DNA of 64,000 nt, taken from Streptomyces griseoluteus. GTDB taxonomy: Bacteria > Actinomycetota > Actinomycetes > Streptomycetales > Streptomycetaceae. The position numbers and the translations under genes are program-made. The stretch lies in assembly GCF_004784465.1 (NCBI RefSeq), contig NZ_SRRU01000001.1, positions 310,001 through 374,000 of the forward strand, read 5' to 3'. This document shows positions 52,449 to 59,731 of the stretch, one piece after another; within the stretch, counting starts at the first letter, position 1; each line of letters opens with the position of its first letter. The notes under the pieces were generated by a model. That model was not told the DNA's origin, ran no database searches, and saw nothing but the letters and a program-made list of their open reading frames with translations.

Positions 52449-53228
52449 ATGAACACGCCGCACGGCATGAGCACCAGCGCAGTGGTCACGCGTCTGCACG
52501 ACGCACACCGGGGGGCAGAGAATTCCGGGAAGTCCGGTGCCGGGACCACGCTGCCGGTACGCGGCCGCGAGTCCCAGGGAATACGGGGGTGCGCCCGCGG
52601 CACCGGGCGTCAGCACACCGGTTACATGACGGTGGTCGACGCCCGCACGGGGGAGGGGCACGGGGGAAGCGCGCACAGGGAGGAACCGGGGGAGCGTCGC
52701 TCGCTGACGGAGGCGGAGTTCACCGCCTACGTCCAGGAGCGCCGCGCCTCCCTGTACGCGACCGCCTACCACCTGACCGGCGACCGCTTCGAGGCCGAGG
52801 ACCTGCTGCAGAGCGCGCTGTTCTCGACCTACCGGGCGTGGGACCGGATCAGTGACAAGGCCGCGGTCGGCGGGTACCTCCGCCGCACCATGACCAACCT
52901 GCACATCAGCGCGTGGCGCCGCCGCAAGCTGAACGAGTACCCGACCGAGGAACTGCCGGAGACGCCCGCCGGCACGGACGCGATGCGCGGCACCGAGCTG
53001 CGCGCCGTCCTGTGGCAGGCGCTCGCCCGGCTGCCCGAGCCGCAGCGCACCATGCTGGTGCTGCGGTACTACGAGGGCCGTACCGACCCGGAGATCGCCG
53101 ACATACTCGGCATCAGCGTCGGCACGGTGAAGTCCAGCATCTGGCGCTCGTTGCGGCGCCTGCGCGAGGACGAGGTCCTGAGCTTCGGCCGGGACCACGA
53201 GGACGCCTTCGGCGAGCTGGTGGCCTGA
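52449..53228 (+). CDS. sigQ: ECF sigma factor SigQ
   Basis: A 259-residue SigE-family sigma factor divergent from afsQ1, the position of sigQ in S. coelicolor, where SigQ opposes the AfsQ system. Region 2 is at about residues 105-165 (SLYATAYHLTGDRFEAEDLL). Region 4 is at about 195-245 (LPEPQRTMLVLRYYEGRTDP, ILGISVGTVKSSIWRSLRRL). The first ~85 residues are a Gly/His-rich extension; ATG 52467 or ATG 52626 are alternative starts. GGGGAG stands eight bases before ATG 52449. Confidence 0.88.
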   Translation: MNTPHGMSTSAVVTRLHDAHRGAENSGKSGAGTTLPVRGRESQGIRGCARGTGRQHTGYMTVVDARTGEGHGGSAHREEPGERRSLTEAEFTAYVQERRASLYATAYHLTGDRFEAEDLLQSALFSTYRAWDRISDKAAVGGYLRRTMTNLHISAWRRRKLNEYPTEELPETPAGTDAMRGTELRAVLWQALARLPEPQRTMLVLRYYEGRTDPEIADILGISVGTVKSSIWRSLRRLREDEVLSFGRDHEDAFGELVA

Positions 53229-53233
53229 AGGAC

Positions 53234-53255
53234 GGGTCCGTCGGGGGACGGACCC
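53234..53255 (+). terminator. Terminator candidate after sigQ
   Basis: GGGTCCGTC (53234-53242) and GACGGACCC (53247-53255) form a perfect nine-bp stem with a GGGG loop five bases after the sigQ stop. A second small hairpin, CGAGCCG-TCA-CGGCTCG, lies at 53274-53290. Confidence 0.55.
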
Positions 53256-53445
53256 ACGGGGGAACGGGGGGAACGAGCCGTCACGGCTCGGCCCGAGGGG
53301 AAACGGGGAATCGCGGGGGCCCACCGGGGGGAGGGTCCGCCCGGGAACCCGTAAGGGGAGACACGGGGGAAACGGGGGATCACCCGGAAGCGGGGCTGGA
53401 CGGCTGGGGGGCCGCACAGTCCCGCTTCCGCATGTCCCCGCCCGG

Positions 53446-54081
53446 TCACGCCGCCGTCTGCTGCCGTACCTGCCGGCCCGCCGCGGCCGCCGCCATCCGG
53501 CTCAGTGCCTCGTCCCGGCCGCAGGCGTGGGCGCCCAGGGCCACCTGGCGGGACACGATCGAGTGTTCCGCGCGCAGCAGCCGCCAGCCCCGGCGCAGCA
53601 GGAACGGCACCGACTTGCGCCCCTCCTTCAGATCGCGCAGGAAGCGGCGCCGGAAGGTGGTGACCGGACCCCGGGTCAGACACAGCGCGTCCGCCAGCAG
53701 CCCGAGTTCGCGGCAGCGCTCGACGATCTCCGCGGCGAAGATGCCCTCGGCGATGAACAGCGGGGTACGGCCGATGCTCAGGGTGTCCTCGCCGGTACGG
53801 GCGCTCAGCGAGATGTCGTACACCGGTACCGGGGTCGCGCCGGACGCGCACAGGCGGGCGATCGCCGCGAGGGCCGCGTCGGCGTCCCAGGACTCCGGAT
53901 GGTCCCAGTCGATGTCCGAGCTTCCGTCCACCAGCGGCAGGGTGGGGTCGTCGCCCTCCTTGTAGAAGTCGTCGAGGCGCAGCACGGGCAGCCCGGAGAG
54001 GGCGGCGACGAGTGACTTGCCCGAACCGGAGGGGCCGCACAGCAGCACCACGCGGGCGGGGGACGGAGGATGGATGCTCAC
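53446..54081 (-). CDS. P-loop kinase of the uridine kinase family
   Basis: A 211-residue nucleotide kinase. Walker A GPSGSGKS lies near residues 15-22. LRLDDFYKEGDDPTLP is the uridine-kinase/phosphoribulokinase acceptor region, followed by DIDWDHPESWD and a lid with FRRRFLRDLKEGR. The start is GTG 54081. Together with cdd, deoA and deoC it fits nucleoside salvage (uridine/cytidine to UMP/CMP). The acceptor is inferred from the family only. Confidence 0.85.
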   Translation of the reverse strand: MSIHPPSPARVVLLCGPSGSGKSLVAALSGLPVLRLDDFYKEGDDPTLPLVDGSSDIDWDHPESWDADAALAAIARLCASGATPVPVYDISLSARTGEDTLSIGRTPLFIAEGIFAAEIVERCRELGLLADALCLTRGPVTTFRRRFLRDLKEGRKSVPFLLRRGWRLLRAEHSIVSRQVALGAHACGRDEALSRMAAAAAGRQVRQQTAA

Positions 54082-54208
54082 GGAACACCAGTTTGACGCA
54101 TGGTGGCCGTCCTGCCGACCCCGCGGGTCCGCATTGGAGCGTGCGTCACATCTCAACTACCCTACGTGTCGACCGTATTACCCTGCGCACCAGAAGGCGG
54201 CACCACCG

Positions 54209-54631
54209 ATGGCCCGACATTCCGCACCCCGGTCCCCCCGTCAGCCCGCCGCGCGGCGCGCCCTGATCGCCCTCGCCTCGGCCGGGGCCGCCCTGGCGGC
54301 GGGCGCGAGCACGGCCCATGCCGAGACGGCCGCACCGCTGGTGGACGTGCCGCCGCTGCGCTCCGCCGACATCGGCGACATCGACCCGCAGTCCGGGGTG
54401 AACGCGCTGACCACGTCGGTCGGTTACGCCACCGGCACCATCGCCGGCCTCAAGCCCAACCCGCTGGCCGGCACCGGCACCGACCCGCTGGACAACGGCA
54501 TCGGCACCACCGTCGCCGACTTCAAGCCGCTCAACACCCTGGCGCTGACCGCCCCGATCGCCCAGGCGCCGTCCTTCGGCGCGGTCCCGGTCGTCGGGCA
54601 GGCTCTGGGGCTCCTCACGCCGAGGGGCTGA
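54209..54631 (+). CDS. Small secreted protein of unknown function
   Basis: 140 residues. A long basic signal peptide (residues 1-37, RRALIALASAGAALAAGAST then AHA-ET) is followed by a mature ~100-residue protein without cysteines, rich in Thr/Gly/Leu/Pro (GVNALTTSVGYATGTIAGLK, PNPLAGTGTDPLDNGIGTTV). Similar in style to 47702-48055. The ATG at 54209 has a weak AGGCGG upstream. It is followed by a strong terminator. Confidence 0.7.
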   Translation: MARHSAPRSPRQPAARRALIALASAGAALAAGASTAHAETAAPLVDVPPLRSADIGDIDPQSGVNALTTSVGYATGTIAGLKPNPLAGTGTDPLDNGIGTTVADFKPLNTLALTAPIAQAPSFGAVPVVGQALGLLTPRG

Positions 54632-54642
54632 CCGACGCGAAA

Positions 54643-54677
54643 CCGCGCCGCCCCTACGAGGTGAAGGGGCGGCGCGG
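54643..54677. terminator. Bidirectional terminator
   Basis: CCGCGCCGCCCCT (54643-54655) and AGGGGCGGCGCGG (54665-54677) pair perfectly around a nine-base loop, with AAA before and TTT shortly after. It separates the convergent secreted protein and aldehyde dehydrogenase genes. Confidence 0.8.
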
Positions 54678-54690
54678 CTTTCGTGCGTGC

Positions 54691-55596
54691 TCAGTACGAC
54701 GAGCCCGACGCGCCCAGCGCCCCGGTCGGGTGCCAGACCGTCTTGGTCTCCAGGAACGCGGTCATGCGGTCGATGCCAGGAGTCGCCGTGTAGTCCACAG
54801 GCTGTGGACGGAGAACGCGCTTCAGGTTGTCCGCCGCCGCGATCTCCAGCTCCTTCGCCAGCTCGGCGTCGGCGCCCGCGAGGTCGATCGCGTTGACGTC
54901 CTGGTGCGCGGCGAGCGGCGCGCCCAGCTCGGCCGTGCCGCCCGACAGGATGTTGACGACACCGCCCGGCACGTCGGAGGTGGCCAGCACCTCGCCGAGC
55001 GACAGGGCGGGCAGCGGCGCCTTCTCGGAGGCCACGACGACCGCCGTGTTGCCGGTGGCGATCACCGGGGCGAGTACCGAGACCAGGCCGAGGAAGGACG
55101 ACTCCTGCGGGGCGAGCACGGCGACGACGCCGGTCGGCTCGGGCGAGGAGAGGTTGAAGTACGGGCCCGCGACCGGGTTGGCGCCGCCGACCACCTGGGC
55201 GATCTTGTCGGTCCAGCCCGCGTACCAGACCCAGCGGTCGACCGTGGCGTCCACGACCGCGGCCGCCTTCGACTTCGACAGGCCCTCGGCGTCCGCGACC
55301 TCCCGGACGAACTGGTCCCGGCGGCCCTCCAGCATCTCGGCCACCCGGTACAGCACCTGACCGCGGTTGTACGCGGTCGCGCCGGACCAGCCGCCGAACG
55401 CCTTGCGGGCGGCGACGACCGCGTCACGGGCGTCCTTGCGGCTCGACCGCGGTGCGTTCGCCAGCCAGTTGCCCTTGGAGTCGGTCACCTCGTACACCCG
55501 GCCGCTCTCGGAACGCGGGAACTTCCCGCCGACGTACAGCTTGTAGGTCTTGAAGACCGACAGCCGCGGCTCGGTCTTTTCGGTCTTCTCAGACAT
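54691..55596 (-). CDS. Half-length aldehyde dehydrogenase-like protein
   Basis: A 301-residue protein aligned with the N-terminal NAD-binding half of aldehyde dehydrogenases (VWYAGWTDKIAQVVGGANPV, TGVVAVLAPQESSFLGLVSV, VVNILSGGTAELGAPLAAHQ). It lacks the L-E-L-G-G glutamate, replaced by IDLAGAD, and ends before the catalytic Cys. The stop follows a family-like closing sequence (KTVWHPTGALGASGSSY), so it is not a simple truncation. Its start overlaps the end of the full-length enzyme gene by eight bases. It may be a non-catalytic partner subunit. Confidence 0.75.
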   Translation of the reverse strand: MSEKTEKTEPRLSVFKTYKLYVGGKFPRSESGRVYEVTDSKGNWLANAPRSSRKDARDAVVAARKAFGGWSGATAYNRGQVLYRVAEMLEGRRDQFVREVADAEGLSKSKAAAVVDATVDRWVWYAGWTDKIAQVVGGANPVAGPYFNLSSPEPTGVVAVLAPQESSFLGLVSVLAPVIATGNTAVVVASEKAPLPALSLGEVLATSDVPGGVVNILSGGTAELGAPLAAHQDVNAIDLAGADAELAKELEIAAADNLKRVLRPQPVDYTATPGIDRMTAFLETKTVWHPTGALGASGSSY

Positions 55597-57025
55597 CGAG
55601 GTACGCCTCCAGGCCGTGGCGGCCGCCCTCGCGGCCGAAGCCCGACTCCTTGTAACCGCCGAACGGCGACGTCGGGTCGAACTTGTTGAACGTGTTGGAC
55701 CAGACGACCCCGGCGCGCAGCTTGTTGGCGACGGCCAGGATGCGGGAGCCCTTCTCGGTCCAGATGCCGGCCGACAGCCCGTACTGGGTGTTGTTGGCCT
55801 TGGCGACGGCCTCGTCCGGGGTGCGGAAGGAGAGGACCGACAGCACCGGGCCGAAGATCTCGTCGCGGGCGATGGTGTGCGCCTGGGTGACGCCTGTGAA
55901 CAGCGTCGGGGCGAACCAGTAGCCCGACGACGGGAGTTCGCACGCCGGGGACCAGCGCTCGGCGCCCTCCGCCTCGCCCTGCTCCGCCAGCGCGGTGATC
56001 CGGGCCAGCTGCTCGGCGGAGTTGATCGCGCCGATGTCGGTGTTCTTGTCCAGCGGGTCGCCGAGGCGCAGCGTGGACAGGCGGCGCTTGAGGGCGTCCA
56101 GCAGCTCGTCCTGGACCGACTCCTGGACCAGCAGCCGGGAGCCCGCGCAGCAGACCTGGCCCTGGTTGAAGAAGATGCCGGTGACGATGCCCTCGACGGC
56201 CTGGTCGATCGGGGCGTCGTCGAAGACGATGTTGGCGCCCTTGCCGCCCAGCTCCAGGGTGAGTTTCTTGTTCGTGCCCGCGACCGTGCGGGCGATCTCC
56301 TTGCCGACGGCCGTGGAGCCGGTGAAGGCGACCTTGTTCACGTCGGGGTGTCCGACCAGCGCCGCGCCCGCGTCGCCGTAGCCCGGCAGGATGTTGACGA
56401 CACCCTTGGGCAGGCCAGCCTGGCGGCAGATGTCCGCGAAGAACAGGGCGGACAGGGGGGTGGTCTCGGCCGGCTTGAGGACGACCGTGTTGCCGGTGGC
56501 CAGCGCCGGGGCGATCTTCCACGCCAGCATCAGCAGGGGGAAGTTCCAGGGGATGACCTGGCCGGCGACGCCCAGCGGACGGGGGTTCGCCCCGAAGCCG
56601 GCGTGATCGAGCTTGTCGGCCCAGCCCGCGTAGTAGAAGAAGTGGGCGGCGACCAGGGGGAGGTCCGCGTCGCGGGTCTCCTTGATCGGCTTGCCGTTGT
56701 CCAGCGTCTCCAGCACGGCCAGCTCGCGGCTGCGCTCCTGGATGATGCGGGCGATGCGGAACAGGTACTTGGCGCGCTCGGAGCCGGGCAGCGCCGACCA
56801 TGTGGCGAACGCCTTGCGGGCGGCCCCGACCGCGCGGTCCACGTCCGCCTCGCCGGCCCGGGCGACCTCGGAGAGGACCTCCTCGGTGGCGGGGGAGACG
56901 GTCTTGAAGACCTTGCCGTCGGCGGAGTCGGTGAACTCGCCGTCGATGAAGAGGCCGTAGGAGGGGGCGATGTCGACGACGGCGCGGGACTCCGGCGCCG
57001 GTGCGTACTCGAAGAGGGAACCCAT
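55589..57025 (-). CDS. NAD(P)-dependent aldehyde dehydrogenase
   Basis: A 478-residue enzyme. The nucleotide-binding IPWNFPLLMLAWKIAPALAT, FTGSTAVGK, catalytic general base E258 in LELGGKG, and nucleophile C292 in GQVCCAGSR are all present. It ends GGYKESGFGREGGRHGLEAY. It lies five bases after deoC in the same direction, so the likely substrate is acetaldehyde (or a related aldehyde) released by DeoC, giving acetate. It overlaps the half-length paralogue by eight bases. Confidence 0.9.
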   Translation of the reverse strand: MGSLFEYAPAPESRAVVDIAPSYGLFIDGEFTDSADGKVFKTVSPATEEVLSEVARAGEADVDRAVGAARKAFATWSALPGSERAKYLFRIARIIQERSRELAVLETLDNGKPIKETRDADLPLVAAHFFYYAGWADKLDHAGFGANPRPLGVAGQVIPWNFPLLMLAWKIAPALATGNTVVLKPAETTPLSALFFADICRQAGLPKGVVNILPGYGDAGAALVGHPDVNKVAFTGSTAVGKEIARTVAGTNKKLTLELGGKGANIVFDDAPIDQAVEGIVTGIFFNQGQVCCAGSRLLVQESVQDELLDALKRRLSTLRLGDPLDKNTDIGAINSAEQLARITALAEQGEAEGAERWSPACELPSSGYWFAPTLFTGVTQAHTIARDEIFGPVLSVLSFRTPDEAVAKANNTQYGLSAGIWTEKGSRILAVANKLRAGVVWSNTFNKFDPTSPFGGYKESGFGREGGRHGLEAYLDV

Positions 57026-57030
57026 GGTGA

Positions 57031-58035
57031 TCAGTCCACCGTCACGTAGTCGGGGCCGGAGTAGCGGCCGGTGGCCAGCTTCTGACGCTGCATCAGCAGG
57101 TCGTTCAGCAGCGAGGAGGCGCCGAAGCGGAACCAGTGGTTGTCCAGCCAGTCCTGGCCCGCGGTCTCGTTGACCAGCACCAGGAACTTGATGGCGTCCT
57201 TGGTGGTGCGGATGCCGCCCGCGGGCTTCACGCCGACCTGGACGCCGGTCTGGGCGCGGAAGTCGCGCACCGCCTCCAGCATCAGCAGGGTGTTGGCGGG
57301 GGTGGCGTTGACCGCGACCTTGCCGGTGGAGGTCTTGATGAAGTCCGCGCCCGCCATCATGCCCAGCCAGCTCGCGCGGCGGATGTTGTCGTACGTGGAC
57401 AGCTCGCCGGTCTCGAAGATGACCTTCAGGCGGGCGCTGGTCCCGCAGGCCTCCTTCACGGCGGTGATCTCGTCGTACACCTTGAGGTAGTCGCCCGCGA
57501 GGAACGCGCCCCGGTCGATGACCATGTCGATCTCGTCGGCGCCCGCCGCAACCGCGTCCCGCACGTCGGCCAGCTTCACGCCGAGGGCGGCGCGACCGGC
57601 CGGGAAGGCGGTGGCGACCGAGGCGACCTTGACGCCGGAACCGGCGACGGCCTCCTTGGCGACGGCCACCATGTCGGGATAGACGCAGACGGCCGCGGTC
57701 GTCGGGGTCGTCCGGTCCGTGGGGTCCGGGTGGACCGCCTTGGCGCCGAGCGCCCGGACCTTGCCGGGGGTGTCCGCGCCTTCCAGGGTGGTCAGGTCGA
57801 CCATCGAGATGGCGAGGTCGATGGCGTACGCCTTCGCGGTGGTCTTGATCGAACGGGTACCGAGCGACGCGGCACGCGCCTCCAGGCCGACCGCGTCGAC
57901 GCCGGGCAGCCCGTGGAGGAAGCGGCGCAGCGTGCTGTCGGACGCGGTGACGTCGGCGAGAGACTGTGCGGGGGACGCGAGGGGGGCACCGCCCTGTTCG
58001 AGCGACGCCGAGGACTTGGGGGAGGGCATGGTCAC
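57031..58035 (-). CDS. deoC: Deoxyribose-phosphate aldolase
   Basis: A 334-residue class I aldolase splitting deoxyribose-5-phosphate into glyceraldehyde-3-phosphate and acetaldehyde. The Schiff-base lysine is in ADFIKTSTGK, the second lysine in VGVKPAGGIRT, and DEIDMVIDRGAFLAGDY is typical. The N-terminus is ~50 residues longer than E. coli DeoC, common in actinobacteria. GTG 58035 lies six bases after TATGCT, consistent with a leaderless message; ATG 58029 is the alternative. Operon: deoC, full aldehyde dehydrogenase, half paralogue. Confidence 0.93.
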   Translation of the reverse strand: MTMPSPKSSASLEQGGAPLASPAQSLADVTASDSTLRRFLHGLPGVDAVGLEARAASLGTRSIKTTAKAYAIDLAISMVDLTTLEGADTPGKVRALGAKAVHPDPTDRTTPTTAAVCVYPDMVAVAKEAVAGSGVKVASVATAFPAGRAALGVKLADVRDAVAAGADEIDMVIDRGAFLAGDYLKVYDEITAVKEACGTSARLKVIFETGELSTYDNIRRASWLGMMAGADFIKTSTGKVAVNATPANTLLMLEAVRDFRAQTGVQVGVKPAGGIRTTKDAIKFLVLVNETAGQDWLDNHWFRFGASSLLNDLLMQRQKLATGRYSGPDYVTVD

Positions 58036-58048
58036 CAGACGAGCATAT

Positions 58049-58060
58049 CTACGCGCGTAG
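58049..58060 (-). promoter_or_regulatory. Candidate nucleoside-regulon operator, deoC
   Basis: CTACGCGCGTAG is a perfect palindrome between a -35-like TATACA and a -10-like TATGCT of the deoC promoter. Near-identical sites precede the BMP lipoprotein and nucleoside ABC operon. Confidence 0.65.
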
Positions 58061-58177
58061 CGGCTGTATAGCCCCAGGGGCGAGGTTGTGGGCAGTCACA
58101 CCGTCGCAGGTCACGGATGCGTTCCTCTCTGGGGCCAGGTGGTGGTGGTCGCGTCCCCTTCGTGCAGAATCGGGGCC

Positions 58178-58876
58178 ATGACGACCCCGGACCACCAGAC
58201 ACCCGCTTCGCGGCCCGTGGTGCCCGCCGCCAGGGACCGGATCTACCGTTCGCCGATGGGACTCGTGGGCGGTGTGCTCGTGCTGGCCCTCGTCGTCTGG
58301 CTCGGCTGCGACGCGCTGTTCCGCGGCCACGGCCGGGTGCCGTGGCTCGCGCTGGCCGTGATGATCCTGGTCGTACCCCTGGTGACGGCGTTCACCCTGC
58401 GCCCGGCGGTCTTCGCCAACCAGGAACGCCTCCGGGTCCGCAACCCCTTCCGGGTGATCGTCCTGCCCTGGGGCGAACTGGCCACCCTGCGCTCGGGCTA
58501 CTCCAACGAGGCGCTGGCCACCTCCGGCACCAAGTTCCAGCTCTGGGCGATCCCCGTCTCGCTGCGCGCCCGCAAGCGCGCGGCCAACAAGCGGGCGAAG
58601 GCGGCGGCGCAGGCGGCCCGCGGCGCCCAGGGCGGCAACCGCTTCGGCGGGGTCTTCGGCGGCGGGGGAGCGAGCGCCTTCGGCGCCGCCGAGGCGGGGG
58701 ACGCCCCGGTCCGCGCCGAGACGGACAAGATCATGGACGACCTCCGCGACCTCCACGAACGCCACGGCGAGGCGGAACACGCCCAGGGCGAGATCACCAT
58801 CCGCTGGTCCTACGAGATCCTGATCCCGGCCCTGGCGGGCGCCGTACTCCTGGCGGTCCTGCTGATCACGGGCTGA
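58178..58876 (+). CDS. PH-domain membrane protein
   Basis: A 232-residue protein with two spans at about residues 27-45 and 53-72, then a bacterial PH-like domain (RLRVRNPFRVIVLPWGELAT, FQLWAIPVSLRAR), an Ala/Gly-rich basic linker and a final span near the C-terminus (ILIPALAGAVLLAVLLITG). Such proteins are common in Streptomyces and of unknown role. ATG 58178. Confidence 0.75.
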   Translation: MTTPDHQTPASRPVVPAARDRIYRSPMGLVGGVLVLALVVWLGCDALFRGHGRVPWLALAVMILVVPLVTAFTLRPAVFANQERLRVRNPFRVIVLPWGELATLRSGYSNEALATSGTKFQLWAIPVSLRARKRAANKRAKAAAQAARGAQGGNRFGGVFGGGGASAFGAAEAGDAPVRAETDKIMDDLRDLHERHGEAEHAQGEITIRWSYEILIPALAGAVLLAVLLITG

Positions 58877-58995
58877 CCCCGGCCACGGTCGGCGGCGGAC
58901 GGAGACAATCCGGCCGCCGCCGATTTTTGTGCCCCGCTCTCTCCGCGCCCCCGCGCGCACCCCATCCGACACCCGAAGGACAGAGGAAGACGGCA

Positions 58996-59616
58996 GTGAA
59001 GACCCGGCGCGGTTGGCGCGCGAACAAGAAGGCGCCGGAGAACCGGTACAAGCTGGGCCTCCTGCGCGCGATGACGGCCGCGGCCCGGCTGTCGCGCGAC
59101 CGGAGGGCGTGGATCGCCGCCGGTGCCGTACTGGTGGTGGCGGTGGTGGCAGGGGTGTGGGTCCACCTCGCCGGACGCCAGGACGGCCCGCCGGACACCC
59201 GCGCCCGCCAGTACAAGGAGTTCGACGCCTGCCTGCTGACCGGCGACAAGGGCATCGCGCAGGGCACCGACGCCGCCTCGGCGTGGCAGGGCATGCAGCG
59301 GGCGTCGCTGGAGACGCGTGCCCGGATCAACTACGTGCCGGTGACGGGCGCGCAGTCGGTGGCCAACACCCGTCCGTTCCTCAACAGCCTGATGCAGCGT
59401 CAGTGCGATGTCCTGGTCGCGGTCGGCACCCCCCAGGCGCGAGTCGCCCGCGCGGCGGCCGCCGAACACCCCGAGGTGCGGTTCGTCCTGGTCGACGGAG
59501 CGTCAAGTGCGGGCGGCAGCAAGGCTGGCAACGTCACCGAGGCCGAGCCGGGTACCTCGCTCCCGGAGACGGTGGCCGACGCGATCACACGGGCCGTTGA
59601 CGCCTCCGGGCAGTGA
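58996..59616 (+). CDS. Membrane-anchored BMP-like (degenerate nucleoside-binding fold) protein
   Basis: A 206-residue protein. The cytoplasmic basic N-terminus (TRRGWRANKKAPENRYKLGL) is followed by a single span at about 37-58 (WIAAGAVLVVAVVAGVWVHL) and an extracytoplasmic domain: DACLLTGDKGIAQGTDAASA, ASLETRARINYVPV, FLNSLMQRQCDVLVAVGTPQ, EVRFVLVDG. This follows the first subdomain of BMP lipoproteins but is half-length. The start GTG 58996 has GAGGAAG upstream. It may bind ligand or be a remnant fold with another role. Confidence 0.6.
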   Translation: MKTRRGWRANKKAPENRYKLGLLRAMTAAARLSRDRRAWIAAGAVLVVAVVAGVWVHLAGRQDGPPDTRARQYKEFDACLLTGDKGIAQGTDAASAWQGMQRASLETRARINYVPVTGAQSVANTRPFLNSLMQRQCDVLVAVGTPQARVARAAAAEHPEVRFVLVDGASSAGGSKAGNVTEAEPGTSLPETVADAITRAVDASGQ

Positions 59617-59731
59617 CACGCGGCGTGTCGAAGTAAAGATCAGCTAAAAGTGAGGGACTCGTGTAGGTCAAATGCTCGAAGGTGAGAAAAGCTTACGAAG
59701 TTTTGCTGACTTCTTAAGTTAAGGCTCCCCC
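59617..59731. other. AT-rich leader before the LamG/RHS gene
   Basis: 115 bases with much lower GC than the rest of the window. It contains GAAGT-TTTGCTG-ACTTC (59697-59713) and CTTAAGTTAAG. AAGG stands about eight bases before the ATG. Probable promoter and leader of the next gene. Confidence 0.5.
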
